A model generated the notes under the pieces. That model had not been told where the DNA came from, made no database searches, and saw only the letters and a list, made by a program, of their open reading frames with translations. A program made the position numbers and the translations under genes. Shown here piece after piece: positions 14,815 through 23,953 of a DNA stretch of 64,000 bases (position 1 is its first letter; each line of letters begins with the position of its first letter). This stretch comes from WRMS01 sp038562165 (GTDB taxonomy: Bacteria > Bacillota > Peptococcia > DRI-13 > UBA5745), in assembly GCA_038562165.1 (NCBI GenBank), contig JBCFAO010000003.1, forward strand, positions 1-64,000. The letters run 5' to 3'.

Positions 14815-15777
14815 ATGTTTCTCTCCACAGCCGCCCTGCTCTTTGGTTTTATTCTGGATATGCTTTTGGGGGACCCCCGCTCCCTGCCTCATCTGATTCG
14901 GGGAATCGGCAGCCTGATCGGTTATCTGGAGGGGCTGCTGCGCCGAGCTTTGCCCCGCTCATCCCGGGGAGAGCTTTGGGCCGGCGGTATATTGGTCCTT
15001 CTCGTGGTGCTAATCTGCGGCGGTTTGCCGGCTCTGCTTCTGGGGGGCCTCTACCGCCTCCGGCCCTGGGCCGGCCTTCTTTTGGAAAGCCTGGTTTGCT
15101 GGCAGCTGCTGGCTACCCGCAGCCTGAAGCAAGAAAGCATGAAGGTTTATGACGCCTTGGCAGCAAAGGATTTGGCCGGCGCAAGACAAGCCGTCTCCAT
15201 GATCGTGGGCCGGGACACGGCTTCCCTGGACGAAGCCGGCGTAGCCCGGGCGGCTGTGGAGACTGTGGCGGAAAACACCGCCGACGGCAGCCTGGCGCCT
15301 TTGTTTTACATCATGCTGGGGGGAGCCCCTTTGGGCTGCATATATAAAGCTATCAATACCATGGACTCCATGCTGGGCTACAAAAACCAGCGTTACCTCT
15401 ACTTTGGCCGCATTGCCGCCAAACTTGACGATTTCGCCAATTTTATTCCTGCCCGCCTGGCCGGTTTTCTCATGATTTTAAGCGCTTTTCTTCTTGGTTT
15501 CGACGGCAAAAACGCCTGGCGCATCTTCCTGCGGGACCGCAAAAATCACACCAGCCCCAACTCCGCCCATACCGAGGCTGCCTGCGCCGGGGCTTTAGGT
15601 CTGCAATTGGCAGGTAATGCCTATTATTTTGGCCAGCTTTACGAAAAGCCCACCATCGGCGACAATCTGCGGGCCATTGAGCCGGCAGATATTGTCCGGG
15701 CCAACCGTTTGCTTTACGGTACGGCCTGGCTGATGCTGGGCCTGGCCCTCTTGTTCAGGGCCGGCTTTATTTTATAA
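14815..15777 (+). CDS. cbiB: Adenosylcobinamide-phosphate synthase
   Basis: Integral membrane enzyme that joins cobyric acid to the aminopropanol (phosphate) arm. GFILDMLLGDPRSLPHLIR at the start, AAVETVAENTADGSLAPLFY in the middle and GYKNQRYLYFG afterwards are CbiB signatures. Four to five hydrophobic helices. The ATG at 14815 has AGAGGGA upstream; a TTG at 14809 is in frame. Followed by cobD, which makes the arm. Confidence 0.95.
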   Translation: MFLSTAALLFGFILDMLLGDPRSLPHLIRGIGSLIGYLEGLLRRALPRSSRGELWAGGILVLLVVLICGGLPALLLGGLYRLRPWAGLLLESLVCWQLLATRSLKQESMKVYDALAAKDLAGARQAVSMIVGRDTASLDEAGVARAAVETVAENTADGSLAPLFYIMLGGAPLGCIYKAINTMDSMLGYKNQRYLYFGRIAAKLDDFANFIPARLAGFLMILSAFLLGFDGKNAWRIFLRDRKNHTSPNSAHTEAACAGALGLQLAGNAYYFGQLYEKPTIGDNLRAIEPADIVRANRLLYGTAWLMLGLALLFRAGFIL

Positions 15778-15804
15778 AAACTATGATCATGGATGTGAGC
15801 GTTT

Positions 15805-16845
15805 ATGTTGCGTTACGAGCATGGCGGCGATATTTTTTCCCATCAAAAAATCGACCTGGACTATTCCGCCAACCTAAATCCCCTGGGCATGCCGGAACCG
15901 GTAAAGGAAGCCCTGCGGGCCCGGGTGGATGAGTTTGCCCATTACCCGGACCCCTACTGCCGGAAGCTCTGCCAGAACTTAGCGGAATATGAGGATACCG
16001 ATAGGGACTATATTCTCTGCGGCAATGGCGCCGCCGACCTTATCGTCCGCCTTTGCCTGGCTTTAAAGCCTCAAAAAGCCCTGATCTGCGCCCCTACGTT
16101 TTCGGAATATGAAAAAGCCGTAATTCAATCAGGGGGCAAGGTGGTTTACCACCGGCTTGAGGAAAATGAAGGTTTTCAGCTAACTCCCCGGATTTTGCAG
16201 GAGTTGACTCCGGAGCTGGACATGGTCTTTTTGTGCAATCCCAACAACCCCACGGGGCGGCTCATTGACTTTGAGCTTTTAAAAAATATCGCCAAAAAAT
16301 GCCGGGAAAATCAGATTTTATTTGTTCTGGATGAGTGCTTTTTGGATTTTACCCGGGGCAAATCTATAAAATCTTTGCTGCCCTCCAACCCTTACCTGGT
16401 GATCCTTAAAGCCTTCACGAAGATTTACGCTATGGCCGGCCTGAGGCTGGGTTATATGCTTTCCGCCAACCGCCAGGTTCTGCGGCAGATTGAAGGCTTC
16501 GGCCAGAGCTGGAGCGTTTCCGGTCCGGCTCAGACCGCCGGTTCCGCCGCCCTCACCTGCCGGGGCTGGGTGGCAGCCAGCCGCCTGATGACAGAAGAAG
16601 AACGCCAATACCTTGTGGGAGAGTTGCAGGCTCTCAATATTCAGGTCTTTCCCAGCGACGCCAATTTCCTGCTTTTTCGCAGCCGGCCCCAGCTTTATGA
16701 ACGAATGCTCAAACGAGGCATTTTGATCCGGCGCTGCGACAATTTTCCGGGCCTTGAGGCCGGCTATTTCCGTACCGGCATCAAAACCCGCCAGGAAAAT
16801 CAGCGGCTGACGGCAGCATTAAAGGAGGCATTAGCCGATGAGTAA
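15805..16845 (+). CDS. cobD: L-threonine-O-3-phosphate decarboxylase
   Basis: PLP enzyme of the HisC-like fold (346 residues) making aminopropanol phosphate. DLDYSANLNPLGMPEPVKEA is the characteristic start; CNPNNPTGRLID and the PLP lysine in ILKAFTKIYAMAGLRLGY are visible. It lacks the C-terminal zinc/iron extension of some CobD proteins. HisC is the alternative, but neighbours and the N-terminus favour CobD. Overlaps cbiP by 8 bases. Confidence 0.92.
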   Translation: MLRYEHGGDIFSHQKIDLDYSANLNPLGMPEPVKEALRARVDEFAHYPDPYCRKLCQNLAEYEDTDRDYILCGNGAADLIVRLCLALKPQKALICAPTFSEYEKAVIQSGGKVVYHRLEENEGFQLTPRILQELTPELDMVFLCNPNNPTGRLIDFELLKNIAKKCRENQILFVLDECFLDFTRGKSIKSLLPSNPYLVILKAFTKIYAMAGLRLGYMLSANRQVLRQIEGFGQSWSVSGPAQTAGSAALTCRGWVAASRLMTEEERQYLVGELQALNIQVFPSDANFLLFRSRPQLYERMLKRGILIRRCDNFPGLEAGYFRTGIKTRQENQRLTAALKEALADE

Positions 16846-18433
16846 AGCCAAGGTCATTATGGTGCAGGGCACCATGTCCAATGCGGGAAAAAGCCTGCTG
16901 GTGGCCGGCCTATGCCGGGTTTTCAGCCAGGACGGCTACAAAGTGGCGCCTTTCAAAGCCCAAAATATGGCCCTCAATTCCTTTATTACCAACGAAGGTC
17001 TGGAAATGGGCCGGGCCCAGGTGGTTCAGGCGGAAGCCTGCGGCATAGAACCCAGCGTCCGCATGAATCCTATTTTGCTGAAGCCCGTAAGCGATATGGG
17101 CTCCCAGGTAATCGTAAACGGCGAAGTGCTGGGCAACATGAAGGCCGCCGAATATTATGCTTACAAAACGCAGCTAATTCCTCAGGTGATGGCCGCTTAT
17201 GATTCTTTGGCCGCCGAAAACGATATTATCGTTATCGAAGGAGCCGGCAGCCCGGCGGAGATCAATCTGCGGGAAAACGATATCGTTAATATGGGTATGG
17301 CCAAAATGGCCAAGGCCCCGGTGCTTTTAGTAGGGGATATCGACCGGGGCGGCGTCTTTGCCCAGCTTTTGGGCACCATCAGCCTGCTGGAGCAGGATGA
17401 GCAAGCCATGATCAAGGCTACGGTGATCAATAAATTCCGGGGTGATCCGCAGATTTTGGAACCGGGCCTGCAGATCCTGCGGGAGAAAACCGGCAAGCCC
17501 GTGGCCGGGGTCCTCCCTTATCTCAATGTGGATATCGAAGATGAAGACAGCCTGTCCAGCCGTTTGGGCAACAACCGGGCGGGGGCAGCCAATGTCAACC
17601 CTATCGACATTGCCGTTATCCGCTTGCCCCATCTTTCCAATTTCACCGACTTCATGGCTTTGGAAGCCACTACCGGCCTGGGGGTACGCTACGTCAGCCG
17701 CCTTACTGAGCTGGGCCGGCCGGATATGGTGATTTTGCCGGGCACAAAAAATACCATGCAGGATCTAAAATGGCTGCGTCAAGGAGGCTTGGAGGCCGCC
17801 ATTAAAAAGCTGGCTGCCGGCGGCGCTATTGTTTTCGGTATTTGCGGCGGCTATCAAATGCTGGGCCGGCAGATCACCGACAGCGAAGGGGTGGAAGGCG
17901 GCGGTACCATGGAGGGCATGGATTTATTACCCATAGCCACGGAATTCGCCGCCGAAAAACATCGCACCCGCATGAAAGGCCGTTTGGAAAAGGTGCAAGG
18001 GGCTTTAGCTGCTTTGAGCGGCGCTGAGGTGGAAGGCTACGAAATCCATATGGGGCGCAGCTTCTACCTGGCCGGCAACGGAGGCGGCGATAGTGCCTCC
18101 GGCATTGATAGTGGCAGCGACTCTGTAGGCGGCGGCGACCTAGGCGGCGGCCTCCAGGGCCAGCCTTTGCTGATGCTGGAAAACGGCCAGCCCGACGGCT
18201 GCCAGCAGGCCAACGTCTACGGCAGCTATCTCCACGGCTTTTTCGACAGCGAATCCTGCCGCCAGGGACTGCTGACTGCCCTGTGCAGCCATAAAGACAT
18301 TCCGCCGCTCCAGGCTGCGGCCTTCAACATGGCCCAATATAAAAAACAGCAGTACGACCTTTTAGCCGAGGGCGTCCGCCGCAATATGGATATGGCTCTT
18401 ATCTACCGGATTTTGGAGGAGGGAATCAAATAA
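16838..18433 (+). CDS. cbiP: Cobyric acid synthase
   Basis: 531-residue amidotransferase (CobQ/CbiP) that amidates four peripheral carboxylates. N-terminal P-loop-like VQGTMSNAGKSLLVAGL; FKAQNMALNSFITNEGLEMG; glutaminase Cys336 in VFGICGGYQMLG. A Gly/Ser/Asp-rich insertion (about residues 413-440, repeated SGSDS and GGG units) lies within the glutaminase domain, before the segment with the catalytic His (YGSYLHGFFD). RBS AAGGAGG is inside the cobD end. The cbiC ATG shares the last base of its stop codon. Confidence 0.95.
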   Translation: MSKAKVIMVQGTMSNAGKSLLVAGLCRVFSQDGYKVAPFKAQNMALNSFITNEGLEMGRAQVVQAEACGIEPSVRMNPILLKPVSDMGSQVIVNGEVLGNMKAAEYYAYKTQLIPQVMAAYDSLAAENDIIVIEGAGSPAEINLRENDIVNMGMAKMAKAPVLLVGDIDRGGVFAQLLGTISLLEQDEQAMIKATVINKFRGDPQILEPGLQILREKTGKPVAGVLPYLNVDIEDEDSLSSRLGNNRAGAANVNPIDIAVIRLPHLSNFTDFMALEATTGLGVRYVSRLTELGRPDMVILPGTKNTMQDLKWLRQGGLEAAIKKLAAGGAIVFGICGGYQMLGRQITDSEGVEGGGTMEGMDLLPIATEFAAEKHRTRMKGRLEKVQGALAALSGAEVEGYEIHMGRSFYLAGNGGGDSASGIDSGSDSVGGGDLGGGLQGQPLLMLENGQPDGCQQANVYGSYLHGFFDSESCRQGLLTALCSHKDIPPLQAAAFNMAQYKKQQYDLLAEGVRRNMDMALIYRILEEGIK

Positions 18434-19089
18434 TGAATAAGGAGATCAACATCCGGCAGCTTCAGCTGGAAAACGTGTTGCCCCAGGAAATTGAAAAGCG
18501 CAGCTTCGAGATCATCGAATCGGAGCTGGCTCAGCCCCTGGACCCGGAGCTTGCGCCCATTATCAAGCGGGTGATTCATACCACCGCCGATTTTAGCTAT
18601 GTGGATACTCTGTGCTTTTCCGGCAACGCAAAAGAAATCGCACTAAATGCTTTGCGGGCCGGGGCCCATATAGTCACCGATACCAATATGGCCAAGTCCG
18701 GCGTCAGCAAAGAGCGGCTGGCTGCCTTAGGGGGCCAGGTCCACTGCTTTATGGCCGATGAGGACGTAGCTTTGGCCGCCAAGGAAAAGGGCATCACCAG
18801 GGCTGCCGCCGCCGTGGAAAAAGCCATGGGGCTGGCTGAGTCCCTGCAAAAGCCGCTGATTTTTGCCGTAGGCAACGCTCCCACCGCTTTAGTGGAGCTC
18901 TATCACCTTATTGCTGCCGGCAAGCTTAAACCGGCATTGATCATCGGCGTTCCCGTAGGCTTTGTCAATGTGGTTCAGGCCAAAGAGCTGATCATGGAAG
19001 CCGGCGTTCCTTTCATCGTCAATAAAGGCAGAAAAGGCGGCAGCAATGTTGCCGCCGCCATATGCAACGCCTTGATCTATATGGCCTGA
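18433..19089 (+). CDS. cbiC: Cobalt-precorrin-8 methylmutase
   Basis: Moves the methyl group from C11 to C12 to give cobyrinate. 218 residues. The catalytic histidine is His49 in VIHTTADFSYVD; TDTNMAKSGVSK and the C-terminal FIVNKGRKGGSNVAAAICNAL complete the family pattern. GGAGG precedes the ATG. Last gene of the plus-strand cobalamin run; the next gene is convergent, and I see no clear terminator in the 46 bases between. Confidence 0.95.
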   Translation: MNKEINIRQLQLENVLPQEIEKRSFEIIESELAQPLDPELAPIIKRVIHTTADFSYVDTLCFSGNAKEIALNALRAGAHIVTDTNMAKSGVSKERLAALGGQVHCFMADEDVALAAKEKGITRAAAAVEKAMGLAESLQKPLIFAVGNAPTALVELYHLIAAGKLKPALIIGVPVGFVNVVQAKELIMEAGVPFIVNKGRKGGSNVAAAICNALIYMA

Positions 19090-19135
19090 AGTATATGACT
19101 TGCGCCGTGCCCCTCGGAAGCTTTGGGTCAGAGTG

Positions 19136-20527
19136 TCAGATATACATAAAAATTGTGCCGATGACCATCAAAACGATACAAAAAGGAATGGAATACATCA
19201 TGGTTTTGATGGGATCGATTTTGACGCCCAGCATGCCGCCGACAATACCGCAAACAGCCAGGGCCATCAGGTCCACGGGAGGCAAGGCCTGACCGGCAAT
19301 GGCAAAATGGGAGGCTGCCATGGCGGCATTGACGGGGGTAAGGCCCGTCTCCACCAGGGCCGGTCCCCAGAAGGATACAATAACATTTTGGGCCGTGGAC
19401 TGAGAGCCGGTTACCATACCGATTAAGGTGATAGCGCCGGCGCCGCCGAATTTCAAGAGATTCGTATTCAGCCCCTGCACGAAAGCTTTAATTGCCTCAA
19501 TCTGGCCGGCGGCATAAAAACCGCCTAAAAACAAGCCGGCGCTGAATTGCACCTGGGCATTGGGCCGCACCTTTTTTAAACCGCCTTTAAAAATTTTCGG
19601 CAAATTATTGCGGACTTCCTTAAAAAAGATGGTACTGATGATTATGCAGGTGATCATGGCCAGCACAATCACGTTGGAGAAGCCTTTGAGGATTTTGATG
19701 GTGCCCAGCCATTGCAGGAATCCCTGGCCGCCTACGGTAATTTTGTTGAGGATCAGAGGTATGATGTCAATTTTATAAGGCGCCGGCAAAGAGCGGGCAA
19801 AGACAACAATCGCCAAAATAGTCAAAGGAATCAGTGTATACCAGCGGGCCTTCAAAATCTGGCTCGCTTTTTCTTTGGGTATCAAATCCTCGTTCATGGT
19901 CATATCTTTTTTAATGAACATTTTTAACATAACCAATAAAGCGATAATGGCGGTTATGCCGATAGTAAAATAGGAAATAGCCGTAACGGGATCGGGAGTT
20001 TCCAAGCCCAATAAAGCCGCTGACAAAAACAGGGACTGGGCAATGGGCGGCATGGGGGAGCCTAAGCTGGCGCCAATGATCAAAACCGCCGCTACCCGTT
20101 CGCCGGGCAGCCCTAACTCCGCCAAAGCCCCTACTGTAAGCAGGCCCACAACGGTAGAAGCAGCCATGGAATCTCCCAGCAGGGAACCGGCGATCATCAA
20201 AGCCATGAATACGGTGATGACCAACCCTTTGGGGCTGTGGCCAAACTTAGCCCGCAAGGAATTGACGATGGTCTCCATAGCCCCCAACTCCCCCTGCATA
20301 TCGGCGTAAATACAACCGCAGGCTCCCAGCAAAATCACCCACATCAGCCGGTCAACACCGTCAATCCAGGCCATAAGCCAAGTCAGGGGATTGTAGATTC
20401 CCCCCATAATCAGCGCCAAAATACCGGCTATAATAAGGGCAATACTAAGATTGCCTCCAATATAGGGTATTTTTTTAATCAACAGGATACAGAGAAGGAC
20501 AATAATAGGAATAATAACTTTTAACAT
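19136..20527 (-). CDS. Polytopic membrane transporter, ion-transporter superfamily (DctM/citrate-like)
   Basis: 463 residues with about 11-12 hydrophobic helices. GASLGSPMPPIAQSLFLSAA and GMVTGSQSTAQNVIVSFWG look like the two re-entrant, substrate-binding loops with small residues and Ser/Thr/Gln common to TRAP large permeases and related Na+-coupled carboxylate carriers. The internal two-fold arrangement of these loops supports that superfamily, but I cannot name the substrate. Monocistronic, convergent to cbiC. Confidence 0.65.
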   Translation of the reverse strand: MLKVIIPIIVLLCILLIKKIPYIGGNLSIALIIAGILALIMGGIYNPLTWLMAWIDGVDRLMWVILLGACGCIYADMQGELGAMETIVNSLRAKFGHSPKGLVITVFMALMIAGSLLGDSMAASTVVGLLTVGALAELGLPGERVAAVLIIGASLGSPMPPIAQSLFLSAALLGLETPDPVTAISYFTIGITAIIALLVMLKMFIKKDMTMNEDLIPKEKASQILKARWYTLIPLTILAIVVFARSLPAPYKIDIIPLILNKITVGGQGFLQWLGTIKILKGFSNVIVLAMITCIIISTIFFKEVRNNLPKIFKGGLKKVRPNAQVQFSAGLFLGGFYAAGQIEAIKAFVQGLNTNLLKFGGAGAITLIGMVTGSQSTAQNVIVSFWGPALVETGLTPVNAAMAASHFAIAGQALPPVDLMALAVCGIVGGMLGVKIDPIKTMMYSIPFCIVLMVIGTIFMYI

Positions 20528-20814
20528 CTTGCATACCCCCTACGTTTTCTTAGCCCTGCCGCCGCTGCTTTTAGGCCTGCCGTACTATACAGTGCAAGCC
20601 TGATGCCAAAGCTTTAGCTTAAGATAAAACATTTCAAAAAATTTAGAGAGCCTGCTTTTATTAAGTTGCTATCCCTTTTTTAGAAAAGCCGGGATTGAAA
20701 AAAGCAACGGCATAACTCTTGGATAAGCTGTAAAATTCTAATCCCATCTCTATTTCTAAAAAGAATTTCTATCTTTTATAAATAATAGGAAATTTAACGC
20801 TGACTTTTAAAAAA
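20528..20814. other. AT-rich upstream region of the transporter gene
   Basis: About 290 bases without a gene. An inverted pair GTTGCT / AGCAAC (near 20665-20710) encloses a T-rich and an A-rich tract and could form a weak hairpin. It should hold the promoter of the minus-strand transporter, but I could not find a convincing -35/-10 pair with proper spacing. Confidence 0.4.
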
Positions 20815-20848
20815 ATACCCTTGCAGGTTTAGGCGCCTGCAAGGGTAT
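20809..20848 (-). terminator. Intrinsic terminator, minus strand
   Basis: A 13-bp perfect stem (20815-20827 ATACCCTTGCAGG with 20836-20848) is followed on the minus strand by a run of U (A tract at 20809-20815). It would stop transcripts from the DUF362 gene after they cross the repeat array at 20.9-21.2 kb. Confidence 0.75.
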
Positions 20849-20940
20849 GATTGCACCCGGGCACAACCGGGCTGATATAGCGTTGGGTAACGGGATAGCA
20901 GTCTCAAGCTTGGGCATGGTTGGGGTGTGGTTCGGCTAAC

Positions 20941-21182
20941 TGTGCAAAATTGCAGCTTTGTCGTCCTTCGCTTAGGCTAACTGCTCAATTTTGCAGCTTT
21001 GTTCCATATTTGCTTGACAAAATGCTCAATATTTCAAGTCTAGCGGTATCCAAATCCGCTTTTCGACTGTATATATTGTGGCAAACTGGACGCGCCCCTG
21101 TTTTAGGGGGCAATGCCCCTTACAAACTTGCATTTTTGCTCAAAAAGGCCGCTCCCACTTTACAAACTTGCATTTTTGCTCA
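20941..21182. repeat. Modular intergenic repeat, locus 3
   Basis: Forward modules start at 20941, 20982 and 21023 (41-bp period; the third is a C-like variant GCTCAATATTTCAAGTC), and reverse modules at 21122-21142 and 21162-21182. The spacer 20962-20981 carries the GGCTAAC box. The 21023-to-21122 distance (99 bp) matches the other loci, and the centre is similar to the inverted centre of locus 2. It fills the gap between the terminator and the DUF362 stop; no gene seen. Confidence 0.85.
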
Positions 21183-21276
21183 AAAGGTCCGCTTCACTAT
21201 GCTTATAGTGAAAAATTTCTATCCTCGAAATTTTTCTATTAAGGCGTTATAATGAACTATATAAGCTATAATACTC

Positions 21277-22413
21277 TTAACGGCTCCACTTGCCGGCCAA
21301 CACCCGGCCCAGCCAGGGCTGATGCAGGCCGATGGCTTTGTGGGGACACATTTCCTGGCAGCAATAGCAGCGAATACACACCCGATAGTCGTAAACCGGA
21401 TATTTGCCTTGCATTTTTAATGCCTTATCTTTTAAAGGACAGCTCTCCACACAAATCCGGCAGCTTTTGCACCGTTCTTTCAAAATGACCGGCCGCTGTC
21501 TTAAGTTTTTTAGTATCCAGTCCACAGGCCCTACATTAAATTGCAGGCTGTCGCTGCGGTCAACCCGGAAGCCGGACCGTCCGTATTTGAGAAAGGCTTC
21601 GGCGGCAGTAATATCGCCGTCAACCGTACGAATGACCGCCTGGCCGCCGGCAGCGTAAGCATTGGTGGGCACCAAGGCGGGGTCCAGATCGATCAGACGG
21701 CAAAACACCTGATCCAAAGCGTAGGGATCTGCCGAGGCCAAAATCACCTTCATGGGCACCGGATCGCCGGAGCCGGGGCCGTTGCCTTCCATGGCCACTA
21801 CGCCGTCCATGATATGAAGCCGGGGCTTTACCGCCGCCGCCAGCTTGGCCAGCATCCCGGCGAAGCTCACCGCATCGGGATACTGGGTATGGCCGATGGC
21901 TTTTTGAAAGCCGCCGATGCAGCCATAAAGATTCTTTACGGCGCCGGTGATCCTTTCCAGGGCATGGGTTTTCATTTTCGGCAGATTGATGATAGCGTCG
22001 GCTTCCCATACGCCCTGGCAAATAGCGAAGCTGACTCCTTCCTGCTCCATGACCCTGGTCTGGCTAAAATCCGCAGCCTCAAGCCCCATTTCCTCCGCTG
22101 CCTGAGCCAAACCCGCTCCCCGGGCTACCGTCTCCATAGATTGGGCCCCCGGCGAATCGCCGTAGCTGATTTTTTCGCAGCCTTCTTCCCGCAGCAGCAA
22201 GGCCACCGCCTTCAGCACTGCCGGATGGGTGGTGACGGCAGCGGCCGGTTCCGCCCGCTTGAGCAAGTTGGGCTTCAGCAGCAGCTTTTCTGCCGGACTG
22301 ACGAAGGCGGCCCATCCCCCCAGCAGAGAAACTGCCTGCTTTACTGCAGTATAAACTTCCCTTTCATCATAGCTCTCACATTTTACTAAGGCAACCACGG
22401 CGGATTCTGACAT
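21277..22413 (-). CDS. DUF362-domain protein with C-terminal 2x[4Fe-4S] ferredoxin domain
   Basis: 378 residues. The first 290 or so form a DUF362 domain (KLLLKPNLLKRAEPAAAVTTHP, ISYGDSPGAQSMETVARGAG, INLPKMKTHALERITGAVKN). The last 60 carry two cysteine clusters, CKSCRICVESCP and CIRCYCCQEMCP, which should bind two [4Fe-4S] centres. Role of this family is not established. The ATG at 22413 has AGGAG 8 bases before it; a GTG three codons earlier overlaps the ribosome site. Divergent from ecsC-like gene. Confidence 0.85.
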   Translation of the reverse strand: MSESAVVALVKCESYDEREVYTAVKQAVSLLGGWAAFVSPAEKLLLKPNLLKRAEPAAAVTTHPAVLKAVALLLREEGCEKISYGDSPGAQSMETVARGAGLAQAAEEMGLEAADFSQTRVMEQEGVSFAICQGVWEADAIINLPKMKTHALERITGAVKNLYGCIGGFQKAIGHTQYPDAVSFAGMLAKLAAAVKPRLHIMDGVVAMEGNGPGSGDPVPMKVILASADPYALDQVFCRLIDLDPALVPTNAYAAGGQAVIRTVDGDITAAEAFLKYGRSGFRVDRSDSLQFNVGPVDWILKNLRQRPVILKERCKSCRICVESCPLKDKALKMQGKYPVYDYRVCIRCYCCQEMCPHKAIGLHQPWLGRVLAGKWSR

Positions 22414-22449
22414 ATCCTTCACTCCTGTCCTCTAAAGGAGGTAATTTCT

Positions 22450-23310
22450 TTGACTTCTCTATTAGAAAAAAAGCTAAAAAAGCTGGTGCAAAAAGAACAC
22501 AAATTATTGGATAGCCGGGGCCGTCCTCCGAAAACCACCGGCATTAATCAGGCATTGGCTAAAGTTGAGGAAAAAGTTCCCGCCAAACTGCGGCAAGGGA
22601 TTTACACGGCTTTTGAAAAATCCTTCCGCCTGATTTTTGAAAAAGGCACAGTCCTCATTGAAAAAACCTATCAAAGAAAAAAACTGCTGCACCGCCACAA
22701 ATTCCTGCGCTACAGCTTGCGGCACAAGCCATCGGGAGCCAACTTCCGGGCCTTAAGGCGTCACGGCGCCGCCGGTCAAAACCTGGCCGCAGGCCTGGCG
22801 GCCCTTGAAGGCTCCGCCTTGGGCCTTGCCGGCTGGGGGTTGCCGGATATTCCCCTTTTTACGTCGATGATCCTGCGGGGCATCTACCGTGCCAGCCTCA
22901 GCTACGGCTACAATTATGACACCTTGCCGGAGAAATACTATCTGCTGCTGCTGATTGCCGGAGCCCTGTCCAAGGGCGAAGCCTACAAAATCTACAGCCA
23001 GGAAATTGATATCCTGGGCAGCCGCCTGAATCAACAGGATCAGCCCACCGCCCCGGCCTCGGATCTGCCGGCAAGCTTTGCCGAGGAAATTACTGCCGGC
23101 AAGCTGGATCAGCAGATTAAAGACACCTCCGCCTTGCTGGCAGACGAAATGCTGGCGGCAAAATTTATTCAAGGGACTTTCATCATTGGCGCCGTAGGGG
23201 GTATTACCAATTTTGCTACTTACCGCAAAATCTTAGGTTTTGCCAAACTGAAGCTGGAAAAGCGTTTTCTCATTCAGGAAATCCTCCTGGCAAAGGAACA
23301 GGGGCGCTAA
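22450..23310 (+). CDS. EcsC-family protein
   Basis: 286 residues. The central part (HGAAGQNLAAGLAALEGSAL, LPDIPLFTSMILRGIYR) and the glycine-rich C-terminal helices fit the EcsC family, whose biochemical role is unclear. Lysine-rich N-terminus; two modestly hydrophobic segments suggest membrane association. The TTG start at 22450 is supported by a strong AAAGGAGG eight bases upstream. No partner Ecs ABC genes nearby. Confidence 0.75.
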   Translation: MTSLLEKKLKKLVQKEHKLLDSRGRPPKTTGINQALAKVEEKVPAKLRQGIYTAFEKSFRLIFEKGTVLIEKTYQRKKLLHRHKFLRYSLRHKPSGANFRALRRHGAAGQNLAAGLAALEGSALGLAGWGLPDIPLFTSMILRGIYRASLSYGYNYDTLPEKYYLLLLIAGALSKGEAYKIYSQEIDILGSRLNQQDQPTAPASDLPASFAEEITAGKLDQQIKDTSALLADEMLAAKFIQGTFIIGAVGGITNFATYRKILGFAKLKLEKRFLIQEILLAKEQGR

Positions 23311-23358
23311 AATATCTCTGCTTTTGAGAAATTTATATTATCGGAGCGATTATACCAC

Positions 23359-23850
23359 ATGACAAAGGAAAAACCCACCTCCTTCACCGAATCTCAAAGG
23401 CTGTGGATGCTGGAGGCCTTAGCGGAAGCCCGGCTGGCTCTGGAGCAAGGCGATGTGCCGGTAGGAGCCGTTATTGTGAAAGAACGCAAGATCATCGGCC
23501 GGGGCCATAATCAGCGGGAAGCCCGCCATGACCCCAGCGGCCATGCTGAGATCATGGCTCTGCGGCAGGCCGGCCAGGCTATCGGAAGCTGGCGGCTGAC
23601 CGGCGCTGAGATGTATGTGACCCTGGAGCCTTGCCCTATGTGCACTGCCGCCATCGTTCAGGCCAAACTTTTTCAGGTGGTTTACGGCCTGGATGATCCC
23701 AGGCTGGGGGCTTGCGGCTCCCTGCTGAATTTAGCCCAGTTCCCCGGCTTTGACCATGATGTGGCCATCCGCAGCGGCTTAATGATGGAAGAGTCTTTGG
23801 CATTGCTCCAGGATTTTTTTGCCGCCAAACGCAAAGACCGGGTGCAGTAA
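23359..23850 (+). CDS. tadA: tRNA-specific adenosine deaminase
   Basis: Makes inosine at the wobble position of tRNA-Arg(ACG). 163 residues with the zinc site of the deaminase fold: His62 and catalytic Glu64 in GHAEIMAL, Cys92 and Cys95 in EPCPMCTAA. GDVPVGAVIV and YGLDDPRLGACGS are typical of TadA rather than cytosine deaminase. Followed by a hairpin at 23882-23909. Confidence 0.92.
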   Translation: MTKEKPTSFTESQRLWMLEALAEARLALEQGDVPVGAVIVKERKIIGRGHNQREARHDPSGHAEIMALRQAGQAIGSWRLTGAEMYVTLEPCPMCTAAIVQAKLFQVVYGLDDPRLGACGSLLNLAQFPGFDHDVAIRSGLMMEESLALLQDFFAAKRKDRVQ

Positions 23851-23881
23851 GTCTGCTGTATTCGCGCCGAACTTATATGCC

Positions 23882-23909
23882 GGCAAGCTTATTTCTCAAC
23901 AAGCTTGCC
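23882..23909. repeat. Perfect 9-bp hairpin after tadA
   Basis: GGCAAGCTT (23882-23890) pairs with AAGCTTGCC (23901-23909). There is no U run on either strand, so it is at best a factor-assisted or mRNA-end hairpin. Confidence 0.45.
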
Positions 23910-23953
23910 ACATCAATCCATAGATTTAACCGATAAAAGGAGGCTCTGCATTC

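Noticed and set aside
21541..22389. 282-codon frame antisense to the DUF362 gene
   Set aside because: The minus strand encodes DUF362 and two ferredoxin clusters; the plus-strand frame has no motif or ribosome site.
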